From SIG565 sp045594065 (GTDB taxonomy: Bacteria; Bacillota; Clostridia; Oscillospirales; Acutalibacteraceae): a stretch of 64,000 bases of DNA. Within the stretch, counting starts at the first letter, position 1, and each line of letters begins with the position of its first letter. Location: assembly GCA_045594065.1 (NCBI GenBank), contig JAZNXU010000014.1:1-64000 (forward strand). Reading direction: 5' to 3'. Position numbers and translations under genes: made by a program. Positions 8,444-16,013 of the stretch are shown here, piece by piece. The notes under the pieces were generated by a model, which made no database searches, was not told the origin of the DNA, and worked only from the letters and a program-made list of their open reading frames with translations.

Positions 8444-10000
8444 ATGAAAATTGCAAGCAGAGAGCAGATACTCGAAATTGAAGTAAAAGCAAAGGAAATG
8501 CTCGAGAAAATCAGAAACACTGAGTCTGATTATCCAAAGGGCAGACCCACCTATTATGTTGACTCTGAAAACGGCTGTGACCAGAACGACGGTCTTACCC
8601 CAAAGACCGCATTTCAGAGCCTTGAAAAGCTGGAATATATTGACACTAAGGCGGGCGATACTGTGCTATTTAAGCGCGGTCAGCTCTGGCGCGGTTGCCT
8701 TCGCCCCACAAAGGGCGTTACCTATTCTGCCTACGGTGAGGGTCCCAAGCCGACCTTCTATGGCTCGATAGATGCATCCAATCCTGATGATTGGGTGCTT
8801 ACCGATGCTGAAAATGTTTGGATGTACAAGCCGATGATTCCCTATGTTAAGGATGTTGGCGCCGTTATCTTCAACCACGGTGAATGTTGGGGCATTAAAA
8901 TTTGTATAAATCACAAAACAGGTGAGCGTTGCGATATGCAGCGCGGCACGGCCAGCAAACTGGGCGACCTTGATGTGTGGAACGGAAGAAGCTGGGTGCA
9001 CCGCGAACGAGCGCCCTTTGGCGGCTATAAAGATATTAAAGGCGACCTTGAATTTTTCCACCGTTATTCGGGTCACGAGCATCTTTATTTGAATTGTCCG
9101 GACGGCAACCCTGGTGAAGTGTTCGACAGCATTGAGTTATCACTTAGAAAAAGCATTGTTGTTGGCAATGTTGAGGGTGTAACCTTCGATAACATCTGCT
9201 TTAAATATGTTGGTATTCATGCTATTGCCGCAGGCGGCTGGTGCAAAAACTTCACCATTCGCAACTGCGAGTTCGGCTTTATCGGCGGCTCAAGCCAATT
9301 CCCCGAATATTACGAGCGTAAAGCACCCGACACCCCATTTGGCGACGACACAACCCGTCTTGGCAATGCCATTGAAATTTACGGCACCGCCGATAACTAT
9401 GTGGTTGAAAACAACTATTTTTATCAGATTTACGATGCCGCTATAACCGCGCAGATCCACGCAGGTACTGCGCAGCACAAAATGGCAATGGAGAACATCC
9501 GCTGGGTAAACAATATTTTCGATACAACACATTACTGCTTCGAGCTTTGGCTTACCGTTCGCGAGCCTAACGGTAACGAGGTATATATGGATAATATTGA
9601 TATTTCGGGCAATATCTGCTTTAACGAGGGCTACGGCTGGAGCCACCAGCGCTCCGATCCCGGCTATATGTTCTACTACGGCGGCGGCAAGGACGCGGCA
9701 ACAATGCCGATTACCAACTGCGCAATGCACGATAATATCTTTGTTAACGGCAAGAAAAATATAATTTCCGCGGCGCATATAGGTGGAGAGAATATAAAAT
9801 TCTACGGTAACAAAATTTACCATAACGGGGTTATCGGCAACCTGCCTGAATCACTTGACGGCAGCTACGAAAAACTTGCGTGTTACCAAATGGACGACGA
9901 AACCATTGAAAAACTTGAAAGCAGCGGTTTCTTTGGTAAGAATGAATACTATAATATTGCCGATACCGAAAATGAAAAGCCCTATATTGTAAAAATTTAG
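8444..10000 (+). CDS. right-handed parallel beta-helix repeat protein, no signal peptide
   Basis: A 518-residue protein of the pectate-lyase-like beta-helix fold. The start of the fold is PTYYVDSENGCDQNDGLTPKTAF (residues about 37-59), the typical lead-in of polysaccharide lyases and epimerases. It is followed by beta-helix rungs with asparagine ladders (NFTIRNCEFGFIGG, NYVVENNYFYQIYDAAI, NIRWVNNIFD, NIDISGNICFNEGYG, AMHDNIFVNGKKNI). The N-terminus is a charged helix, not a signal peptide, so the protein appears cytoplasmic. That suggests action on imported oligosaccharides. The substrate is unknown. The Shine-Dalgarno is weak (AAAAAAGG). Confidence 0.8.
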   Translation: MKIASREQILEIEVKAKEMLEKIRNTESDYPKGRPTYYVDSENGCDQNDGLTPKTAFQSLEKLEYIDTKAGDTVLFKRGQLWRGCLRPTKGVTYSAYGEGPKPTFYGSIDASNPDDWVLTDAENVWMYKPMIPYVKDVGAVIFNHGECWGIKICINHKTGERCDMQRGTASKLGDLDVWNGRSWVHRERAPFGGYKDIKGDLEFFHRYSGHEHLYLNCPDGNPGEVFDSIELSLRKSIVVGNVEGVTFDNICFKYVGIHAIAAGGWCKNFTIRNCEFGFIGGSSQFPEYYERKAPDTPFGDDTTRLGNAIEIYGTADNYVVENNYFYQIYDAAITAQIHAGTAQHKMAMENIRWVNNIFDTTHYCFELWLTVREPNGNEVYMDNIDISGNICFNEGYGWSHQRSDPGYMFYYGGGKDAATMPITNCAMHDNIFVNGKKNIISAAHIGGENIKFYGNKIYHNGVIGNLPESLDGSYEKLACYQMDDETIEKLESSGFFGKNEYYNIADTENEKPYIVKI

Positions 10001-10021
10001 AATTACTTAATTGGAGAAAAC

Positions 10022-11395
10022 ATGGAACACAGTAAAGAATATAACAGACGGGTAAAAGAAAGAATCAGACGCCGCCGCATTAAATTTGCGATAATCAGCA
10101 TAGTTTTAGTTGTAGCCATTGCTTTGGGTGTTTTTGCCTGTAGCGCACTTACTAAAGACGCACAGAACGGTGGCGAAGCCTCTAACGGTTCTTCCAATAC
10201 TCAAAAGCCGCAAGGCACAGACAGTAACGAGCCGACAGAGCCTTATGTGGTGTCAACAGCATCGGTTGGCTCAACGGGAGATATTCTTATTCACGAGCCT
10301 GTTTTATCAAACGCTAAGCAGTCGGACGGCAGTTATAACTTTACAAATATTGTTCCGCAAATTAAATCTTATTTTTCAGCCTACGATTATATGGTTGCTA
10401 ATTTGGAGGTTACCTGTGGCGGCACCGAAGCGGGTAAGTATGCAGGCTACCCTGTTTTCAACACTCCCGACAGTATTATTGACGCTTTTAAAATCGGTGG
10501 CGTTGATATGTTCCTAACTGCCAATAATCACACCTATGATACCGGATATTCTGGAATGCTGCGCACCATTAACACTATAAAAAAAGCAGGTGTTGACTAT
10601 TTAGGCACAAGGCTTTCAGAGGATGAGCCACTTTATGCTGTAAAGAATATAAACGGCATAAAAATCGGTTTTGCGGTATACACCTATGAAACAGGTACCA
10701 GCATTGCCGGCAGAAAAGCACTTAACGGTAATGTTATGAAAGCCGAGGCAGGACCGCTTGTTTCTAGCTTTAACTATAATAAGTTGGATGAATTTTATGC
10801 CACCGCGAAATCGGATTATGAAGCCTTAAAGGCGGCAGGCGCCGAAGCCGTTATCTACTATATTCATTGGGGTAACGAATATCAGCGCACACCTAACTCC
10901 TACCAAACACAAATATCCCAAAAGCTAGCCGATATCGGCGTTGATGTTATTGTGGGCGGTCACCCGCATGTAATTCAGCCCTTTGATACACTGACCGGCG
11001 TAAACGGCAATGAAACTGTCTGCATTTATTCTATGGGCAACTGTGTTTCAAATCAGCGCAAAGAAATTATGGATAGCGATAACTACTCGGGTCACACCGA
11101 AGACGGTATGATTTTCGGCGTTACATTCCAAAAATGGAGTGACGGCAAAATTGAAGTAACCGATGTTAACATTTTACCAACTTGGGTTAATATGAAACGC
11201 GAAAGCGGTAAACGAATTTACGAGATTGTACCGCTTGATGTAAGCATTTCAGATTGGTCGCAGTTCGGGCTTTCGGGCACAACACTATCAAGCGCAAAAG
11301 CCTCCTACAACCGTACAATGAAATTAGTAGGTGAGGGACTGAACGAATACCGTAACGCACATGGGCTTACCCCCGTTCAAACTGTTATAGAATAG
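10022..11395 (+). CDS. CapA family protein (poly-gamma-glutamate capsule type), membrane-anchored
   Basis: A 457-residue protein with a cationic N-terminus and one membrane helix (residues about 20-42) ending near a Cys, then a Ser/Thr-rich linker and the CapA metallophosphatase-like domain. Family landmarks are SVGSTGDILIHEPV, YMVANLEVTCGG, FLTANNHTYDTGYSGM, HWGNEYQRTP and IGGHPHVIQP (here VGGHPHVIQP). The domain would face the outside. CapA proteins are linked to poly-gamma-glutamate export or attachment, but here no capB/capC genes are adjacent, so the substrate is open. It starts 21 nt after the beta-helix gene with a good TTGGAGA site, suggesting cotranscription. Confidence 0.88.
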   Translation: MEHSKEYNRRVKERIRRRRIKFAIISIVLVVAIALGVFACSALTKDAQNGGEASNGSSNTQKPQGTDSNEPTEPYVVSTASVGSTGDILIHEPVLSNAKQSDGSYNFTNIVPQIKSYFSAYDYMVANLEVTCGGTEAGKYAGYPVFNTPDSIIDAFKIGGVDMFLTANNHTYDTGYSGMLRTINTIKKAGVDYLGTRLSEDEPLYAVKNINGIKIGFAVYTYETGTSIAGRKALNGNVMKAEAGPLVSSFNYNKLDEFYATAKSDYEALKAAGAEAVIYYIHWGNEYQRTPNSYQTQISQKLADIGVDVIVGGHPHVIQPFDTLTGVNGNETVCIYSMGNCVSNQRKEIMDSDNYSGHTEDGMIFGVTFQKWSDGKIEVTDVNILPTWVNMKRESGKRIYEIVPLDVSISDWSQFGLSGTTLSSAKASYNRTMKLVGEGLNEYRNAHGLTPVQTVIE

Positions 11396-11405
11396 GAAAC
11401 TTTAT

Positions 11406-12617
11406 ATGAAATATCTTGTAATTCTCTGCGACGGAATGGCAGACACAAAAAACGATGAAATTTTAGGCGGTATGACGCCTATGGATATGGCAGTTAAGCC
11501 CAATATGGACTTTCTTGCAAAAAATTCTCTTGTAGGTCTTTGCAAGACGGTTGCCGACGGTATGAAGCCGGGAAGCGATGTTGCAAATCTGTCTGTAATG
11601 GGCTACGATACTACTCTTTGCTATACAGGACGCTCGCCCTTGGAGGCGGCAAGCATAGGCATTGAGCTTAAAGGTACCGATGTTGCACTTCGCTGTAACC
11701 TCGTAACGCTCTCTAATGAAGAAAATTATACCGATAAAACAATGGTTGACTACTGTGGCGGCGACATTTCCACAGCTGAAGCCGCCGAGCTTATCAAGAC
11801 CATTGATAAAGAGCTTGGAAGCGATATTTATAAGTTCTATTCGGGTGTTGCCTATCGCCACTGTTTAGTTGTTGATAACGGCACAACTGAGCTTGGAACT
11901 ATGACCCCGCCACACGATATAAGCGGACGAATTATAGGCGAATACCTCTCCACCGCCGAAAGTGCTGCACCGCTAATAGACCTTATGAAGAAAAGCTACA
12001 ATGTATTAAAGGATCACCCCGTAAATAAAGCACGCGAGTCAAGGGGAGAAAGACCTGCTAACTCAATATGGCTTTGGGGCGAGGGCGTAAAGCCACAGCT
12101 TCAGAACTTCAAAGAGAAATTCGGCGTGAGCGCCGCCGTTATATCGGCGGTAGACCTCTTAAAAGGCATCGGCATTCTCTCGGGTATGGCAGTGCCCGAG
12201 GTTGAAAACGCCACAGGCTACCTTGACACCAACTTTGTTGGCAAAGTAGATGCCGCAAAGGCGGCATTTGAAAGCGGCGCCGATTTAGTTTACCTGCATT
12301 TTGAGGCACCCGATGAGTGCGGACACCGCGGAGAGGCTCAAAATAAGGTTAAAGCCATTGAAATTATCGATGAACTCGCAGTAGGCGAGCTTTGCCGCTA
12401 TTTAAAAGCAAAAGACGATTACCGTATTTTAATTATGCCTGATCACCCCACTCCGCTTACTACAAAAACCCACTCAAGCGCGCCCGTCCCGTTCTTAATC
12501 TACGACAGCCGCAAGTCAGCCGCAGGTGTAGATAAATTCTGTGAGGATTCCGCCGCCGCTACAGGTGTATTTGTAGAACACGGACCCGATATTATGAAAA
12601 TATTATTGGAGAGGTAG
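11406..12617 (+). CDS. apgM: cofactor-independent phosphoglycerate mutase, archaeal (ApgM) type
   Basis: This enzyme interconverts 3- and 2-phosphoglycerate without 2,3-bisphosphoglycerate, in glycolysis and gluconeogenesis. At 403 residues it belongs to the archaeal-type branch of the alkaline phosphatase superfamily. The N-terminal metal site is LVILCDGMAD. The phosphorylated serine is in SDVANLSVMGYD near residue 62. Further metal ligands lie in HFEAPDECGHRGE and MPDHPTP. It begins 10 nt after the CapA gene with an AGGA site. The family also includes homoserine-kinase-like proteins, but the motifs favour the mutase. Confidence 0.92.
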   Translation: MKYLVILCDGMADTKNDEILGGMTPMDMAVKPNMDFLAKNSLVGLCKTVADGMKPGSDVANLSVMGYDTTLCYTGRSPLEAASIGIELKGTDVALRCNLVTLSNEENYTDKTMVDYCGGDISTAEAAELIKTIDKELGSDIYKFYSGVAYRHCLVVDNGTTELGTMTPPHDISGRIIGEYLSTAESAAPLIDLMKKSYNVLKDHPVNKARESRGERPANSIWLWGEGVKPQLQNFKEKFGVSAAVISAVDLLKGIGILSGMAVPEVENATGYLDTNFVGKVDAAKAAFESGADLVYLHFEAPDECGHRGEAQNKVKAIEIIDELAVGELCRYLKAKDDYRILIMPDHPTPLTTKTHSSAPVPFLIYDSRKSAAGVDKFCEDSAAATGVFVEHGPDIMKILLER

Positions 12618-12619
12618 TT

Positions 12620-12907
12620 ATGGCTAAAAAAGATTACGCAAAATTGGATGCCGAAAGGCAGAAAATCAGCGACCATTTTAAAAAGGAAAAGAAAAAGGTG
12701 TGGTTAATTTTTATTGTGGGTGAGCCTCTGTTGCTTGCAGCCGCATGGTTAATCTGCAATCTTGCTGCACCGACACAACCGTACATATGGTTCGTTATTT
12801 CTCTTTTATTCACGCTTGTTTTCCCCATTACTCAGTTTTCCAAAAAAATGAAAGAGCTTACCCATCAAGAAAAAGAACAGATTGGCTTTGCTGAACAAGA
12901 TTATTAA
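12620..12907 (+). CDS. small two-helix membrane protein, unknown function
   Basis: A 95-residue protein with a highly charged lysine-rich N-terminal helix, two membrane segments (about residues 29-48 and 54-75) separated by a short loop with prolines, and a charged C-terminal tail. It starts 2 nt after apgM, with GGAGAGG inside the end of that gene, so it is translationally coupled. I recognise no family. Confidence 0.7.
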   Translation: MAKKDYAKLDAERQKISDHFKKEKKKVWLIFIVGEPLLLAAAWLICNLAAPTQPYIWFVISLLFTLVFPITQFSKKMKELTHQEKEQIGFAEQDY

Positions 12908-12915
12908 AAAAGTTC

Positions 12916-12944
12916 TTTACTTTTTCGTTTTATTGTGTTATACT
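12916..12944 (+). promoter_or_regulatory. sigma-A promoter of rpsO
   Basis: TTTACT (12916-12921), 17-bp spacer and TATACT (12939-12944), starting just after the upstream stop codon. Confidence 0.7.
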
Positions 12945-12949
12945 ACTAT

Positions 12950-13047
12950 GGCGACCGTCTACTACGCTTTAGGTGTCCGCCGAAAAATTTCGGAGTCACT
13001 TGACCTATTGCTTGGTTTACGGATGATATTTAAAAAGGAGTGAAAAG
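12950..13047 (+). promoter_or_regulatory. candidate S15 leader of rpsO
   Basis: About 100 nt lie between the promoter and the rpsO start. They hold a CCGAAA/TTTCGG hairpin (about 12979-12992) and possible longer-range pairs, CCGT near 12955 with ACGG near 13020. In several bacteria S15 represses its own translation by binding such a leader. Whether this one matches a known class needs covariance comparison. Confidence 0.4.
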
Positions 13048-13048
13048 A

Positions 13049-13312
13049 ATGTTAAAGGACAAAAAGCAGGAGATTATCGCTACCTACGCTACCCACGAGG
13101 GTGACACAGGCTCGCCTGAGGTACAGATTGCTCTTCTTACCACCAGAATCAATGAGCTCAACGCTCACTTAAAGATTCACGCTAAAGACCACCACTCACG
13201 TCGCGGTCTTCTCAAAATGGTTGGTCACAGAAGAAACCTTTTAGCTTATTTACAGAAGAACGATATCGAAAGATACCGTGCAATTGTAAGCAAGCTCGGT
13301 CTTCGTAAGTAA
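13049..13312 (+). CDS. rpsO: 30S ribosomal protein S15
   Basis: S15 binds 16S rRNA in the platform of the small subunit. The protein is 87 residues, the usual size, with the signature helix region GDTGSPEVQIALLT, HLKIHAKDHHSRRGLLKMVGHRR and a C-terminal YRAIVSKLGLRK. I place the start at ATG 13049 because AAGGAG (13035-13040) is 8 nt upstream. An in-frame GTG at 13040 overlaps that Shine-Dalgarno and is too early. It sits upstream of pnp as in most bacteria, but a 275-bp repeat element has been inserted between it and its likely terminator. Confidence 0.97.
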   Translation: MLKDKKQEIIATYATHEGDTGSPEVQIALLTTRINELNAHLKIHAKDHHSRRGLLKMVGHRRNLLAYLQKNDIERYRAIVSKLGLRK

Positions 13313-13322
13313 TCGTAACACA

Positions 13323-13597
13323 AGCCAAAGCATTTAGACCTGAATCAGATTTTGAGATAAGCATTTCACGCTGTGGCTTCGTTAAAATACTCGCAAATCC
13401 GCCTGGATTTGCTGCGTTTTGTGTCTCGCACATCGCAAAATCCTTTAATCACAAAATTCTACGACCTAAAAAGTGAGGTTTTATGTGTGGATTTCGGTGA
13501 AGCGGAGCATATAAGGCTGTCGCCTATGTGCGACAATGAGCCTAAAGACGCCTTAAAACCGCCTTTTTAGGCTGGTTCAGGTTTAAATGCTTTGGCT
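13323..13597 (+). mobile_element. MITE-like repeat, copy A (275 bp, terminal inverted repeats)
   Basis: Both ends carry a 22-bp terminal inverted repeat beginning AGCCAAAGCATTTA, with one mismatch between ends. The copy at 19437-19711 is the same length in opposite orientation. Aligned by eye without gaps, they differ at about 31 positions, roughly 89% identity. There is no transposase gene; an open frame of 65 codons inside is not conserved as protein between the copies. No clear target-site duplication is seen. It is most likely a non-autonomous element or a dispersed structured repeat. Confidence 0.85.
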
Positions 13598-13598
13598 A

Positions 13599-13625
13599 GG
13601 CAGACCGTTTGCGGTCTGCCTTGTT
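13599..13625 (+). terminator. hairpin terminator downstream of repeat copy A (rpsO terminator or pnp attenuator)
   Basis: Nine-bp perfect stem GGCAGACCG / CGGTCTGCC with loop TTTG, followed by TTGTT. The T-tract is short. It starts one base after the repeat element, so it probably terminated rpsO before the insertion. Confidence 0.65.
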
Positions 13626-13634
13626 ATAACTAAT

Positions 13635-13711
13635 GAGGTTTTTCGTGGTTTAGCGGTAAATTGACAGCCGAAGCCTTCGACTGTGAATTTATTGCTAAAC
13701 GGAAACACCTC
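13635..13711 (+). promoter_or_regulatory. long hairpin in the pnp 5' leader
   Basis: Outer GAGGT (13635-13639) pairs with ACCTC (13707-13711). GTTTAGC (13648-13654) pairs exactly with GCTAAAC (13694-13700). The helix continues through GGTAAATT/AATTTATT (two G-U pairs), a G-G mismatch, ACAG/CTGT and an apical CGAA/TTCG. The total is about 23 pairs in the main arm, ending 19 nt before the pnp Shine-Dalgarno. In E. coli a long pnp leader stem is cut by RNase III and then drives autoregulation. The same logic is an inference here. Confidence 0.7.
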
Positions 13712-13742
13712 GAAACAAAAGAAAATTTTAGGAGGTAAAAAA

Positions 13743-15941
13743 ATGTTTGAAAATTACAAGGTTTATGAAACCACTCTCGCAGGCAGACCTTTAAAGCTTG
13801 AAACAGGCAAAATGGCTCAGCTTGCAAACGCCGCAATTTTAGCTACTTACGGCGAAACTCAGGTACTTTGTACCGTAACCGCTTCTCCGAAAGCTCGTGA
13901 GGGCGTTGACTTCTTCCCCCTCTCTGTAGACTATGAGGAGAAAATGTATTCAGTAGGCCGCATCCCCGGCTCGTTCACTCGCCGTGAGGGCAAGGCAAGT
14001 GATAAGGCAGTCCTCGCTTCACGCTGCATCGACCGTCCTATCCGTCCGCTCTTCCCGAAAGATATGCGCAACGACTGCACCGTTGTTGCAACCGTTATGT
14101 CGGTTGACCCCGACTGCAGCCCTGAAGTTGCTGCTGCAATCGGTGTTTCTGCCGCTATTGCTATTTCGGATATTCCGTGGGCAGGCCCAATTTCCAGCGT
14201 TAAAGTTGGTTTAATTGACGGTGAAATTGTTATCAACCCGACACTCGAGCAGAGAGCAGTATCAGAGCTTGACTTAACCGTATCTTCTACTGCAGACCTC
14301 GTTGCTATGATTGAGGCAGGCGGTAACGAAATTCCCGACGACCTTATGTTTGACGCTATTATGGCAGGTCACGAGGCAAATAAGGAAGTTGTTAAGTTCA
14401 TCAACGGCATTGTTGCCGAAATCGGCAAGCCGAAGTTCGAGTTCCAGTCTAACGACCCCGACCCCGCAATTCTTGAAGAGATTGAAAACTTCTGCATTGA
14501 GGATGTTAAGAAAGCGCTCGATACCGACGATAAGCTCGTTCGCGATGCTGCTTTACTTCCCATCTATAATGCTGTTCACGAGAAGTACGATGCTCAGTTT
14601 GAGGGCAACGAAGCTAAGCTCGATGAAATTATGTATATTATACAGAAACATGTTGTTCGCGCTTGGCTTAAGGATGAAAAGAAGCGTGTTGACGGACGCG
14701 GTATTGATGATATCCGCCCCTTAAACGCTCAGGTTGACCTGCTTGCCCGTGCACACGGCTCAGGTATGTTCACCCGCGGTCAGACACAGGTGCTTTCTGT
14801 TGCTACACTCGCATCTGTTAGCGAAGCACAGAAGCTTGACGGTCTTGATGAAGAAAAGGATAAGAGATATATCCACCACTATAACTTCCCGTCCTACTCG
14901 GTTGGTGAGACCAAGCCCTCTCGTGGCCCCGGTCGCCGCGAAATCGGTCACGGTGCGCTTGCTGAGCGTGCGCTTGTTCCCGTAATTCCAAGCGTTGACG
15001 AGTTCCCCTATGCTATCCGCGTAGTAAGTGAAGTTCTCTCTTCCAACGGATCTACTTCACAGGCTTCAATCTGTGGCTCGACCTTAGCTCTTATGGCTGC
15101 AGGTGTTCCGATTAAGGCCCCCGTTGCAGGTATTTCTTGCGGACTTATCACAGGTGATGACGGCGTTTACGGCGACTTTATGACGATGGTTGACATTCAG
15201 GGACTTGAAGATTTCTACGGAGATATGGACTTTAAGGTAGCAGGTACCAAAAAGGGTATTACCGCTATTCAGATGGACTTAAAGGTACACGGTCTTACCC
15301 CCGAAATTATTAAAGAAGCTTTCGCTAAGACTAATAAGGCAAGAAACTATATTCTCGATGAGATTATGTTGCCTGTTATTGCAGAGCCGAGAGCCGAGCT
15401 TTCAAAATATGCTCCCAAGATGATTTCTACCCAGATTAACCCCGAAAAAATCGGCGATGTTATCGGTAAGCAGGGTAAAGTTATTCAGTCAATTCAAGAG
15501 CAGTGCGAGTGTACTATTAATATTGAGGAAGACGGTAGAGTATTTATTGCTGCTCTCGACCTTGAAAAAGCACAGCAGGCTAAGATGATTGTTGAAACTA
15601 TTGCTAACGACCCCGAAATCGGCGCTGTTTACAGCGGTAAGGTAACAAGAATTATGAACTTCGGCGCATTCGTTGAGATTGCCCCCGGAAAAGAGGGTCT
15701 TGTTCACATCAGCCGCCTCGATGTAAAGAGGGTTGAAAAGGTTGAAGATGTCATAGCTGTAGGCGATCAGGTAATCGTTAAGGTTATCGAGATTGACGAT
15801 CAGGGCAGACTTAACCTCTCCCGCCGTGATGCACTCGTTGAAATAAACGGTGCGGTTGTTGAGGAGGGCGCTGACGAAGAGCCCGAGAGAAAACCGAACG
15901 ACAGACCCCGCCGCGGCTTCCGCAATAAGAAAAGAGACTAA
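13743..15941 (+). CDS. pnp: polyribonucleotide nucleotidyltransferase (PNPase)
   Basis: PNPase degrades RNA 3' to 5' using phosphate, and can also add tails. The 732-residue protein has two RNase PH domains (first from residue about 1; second containing GRREIGHGALAERAL), then a KH domain (ISTQINPEKIGDVIGKQGKVIQSI) and a C-terminal S1 domain (GAVYSGKVTRIMNFGAFVEIAPGKEGLVHIS), ending in a basic tail. The start is ATG 13743, 7 nt after AGGAGG; an upstream in-frame ATG at 13683 lies inside the leader hairpin and is unlikely. A terminator follows. Confidence 0.97.
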   Translation: MFENYKVYETTLAGRPLKLETGKMAQLANAAILATYGETQVLCTVTASPKAREGVDFFPLSVDYEEKMYSVGRIPGSFTRREGKASDKAVLASRCIDRPIRPLFPKDMRNDCTVVATVMSVDPDCSPEVAAAIGVSAAIAISDIPWAGPISSVKVGLIDGEIVINPTLEQRAVSELDLTVSSTADLVAMIEAGGNEIPDDLMFDAIMAGHEANKEVVKFINGIVAEIGKPKFEFQSNDPDPAILEEIENFCIEDVKKALDTDDKLVRDAALLPIYNAVHEKYDAQFEGNEAKLDEIMYIIQKHVVRAWLKDEKKRVDGRGIDDIRPLNAQVDLLARAHGSGMFTRGQTQVLSVATLASVSEAQKLDGLDEEKDKRYIHHYNFPSYSVGETKPSRGPGRREIGHGALAERALVPVIPSVDEFPYAIRVVSEVLSSNGSTSQASICGSTLALMAAGVPIKAPVAGISCGLITGDDGVYGDFMTMVDIQGLEDFYGDMDFKVAGTKKGITAIQMDLKVHGLTPEIIKEAFAKTNKARNYILDEIMLPVIAEPRAELSKYAPKMISTQINPEKIGDVIGKQGKVIQSIQEQCECTINIEEDGRVFIAALDLEKAQQAKMIVETIANDPEIGAVYSGKVTRIMNFGAFVEIAPGKEGLVHISRLDVKRVEKVEDVIAVGDQVIVKVIEIDDQGRLNLSRRDALVEINGAVVEEGADEEPERKPNDRPRRGFRNKKRD

Positions 15942-15950
15942 CAATAATTA

Positions 15951-15987
15951 AAAATCACCCGAACGGAAATGTTCGGGTGATTTTTTT
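15951..15987. terminator. bidirectional terminator between pnp and the sodium:solute symporter
   Basis: Stem TCACCCGAAC / GTTCGGGTGA with A-rich left flank and T7 on the right. It can serve both convergent genes. Confidence 0.9.
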
Positions 15988-16013
15988 AGGAAAAGTTATT
16001 AAGAAAGGCGTTT

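Noticed and set aside
13040..13048. GTG start for rpsO
   Set aside because: It overlaps the Shine-Dalgarno of ATG 13049, and S15 proteins start at the later residue.
13373..13570. 65-codon open frame inside repeat copy A, and a similar one at 19534-19728 in copy B
   Set aside because: The frames are not conserved as protein between the two copies although the DNA is, so they are by-products of the repeat.
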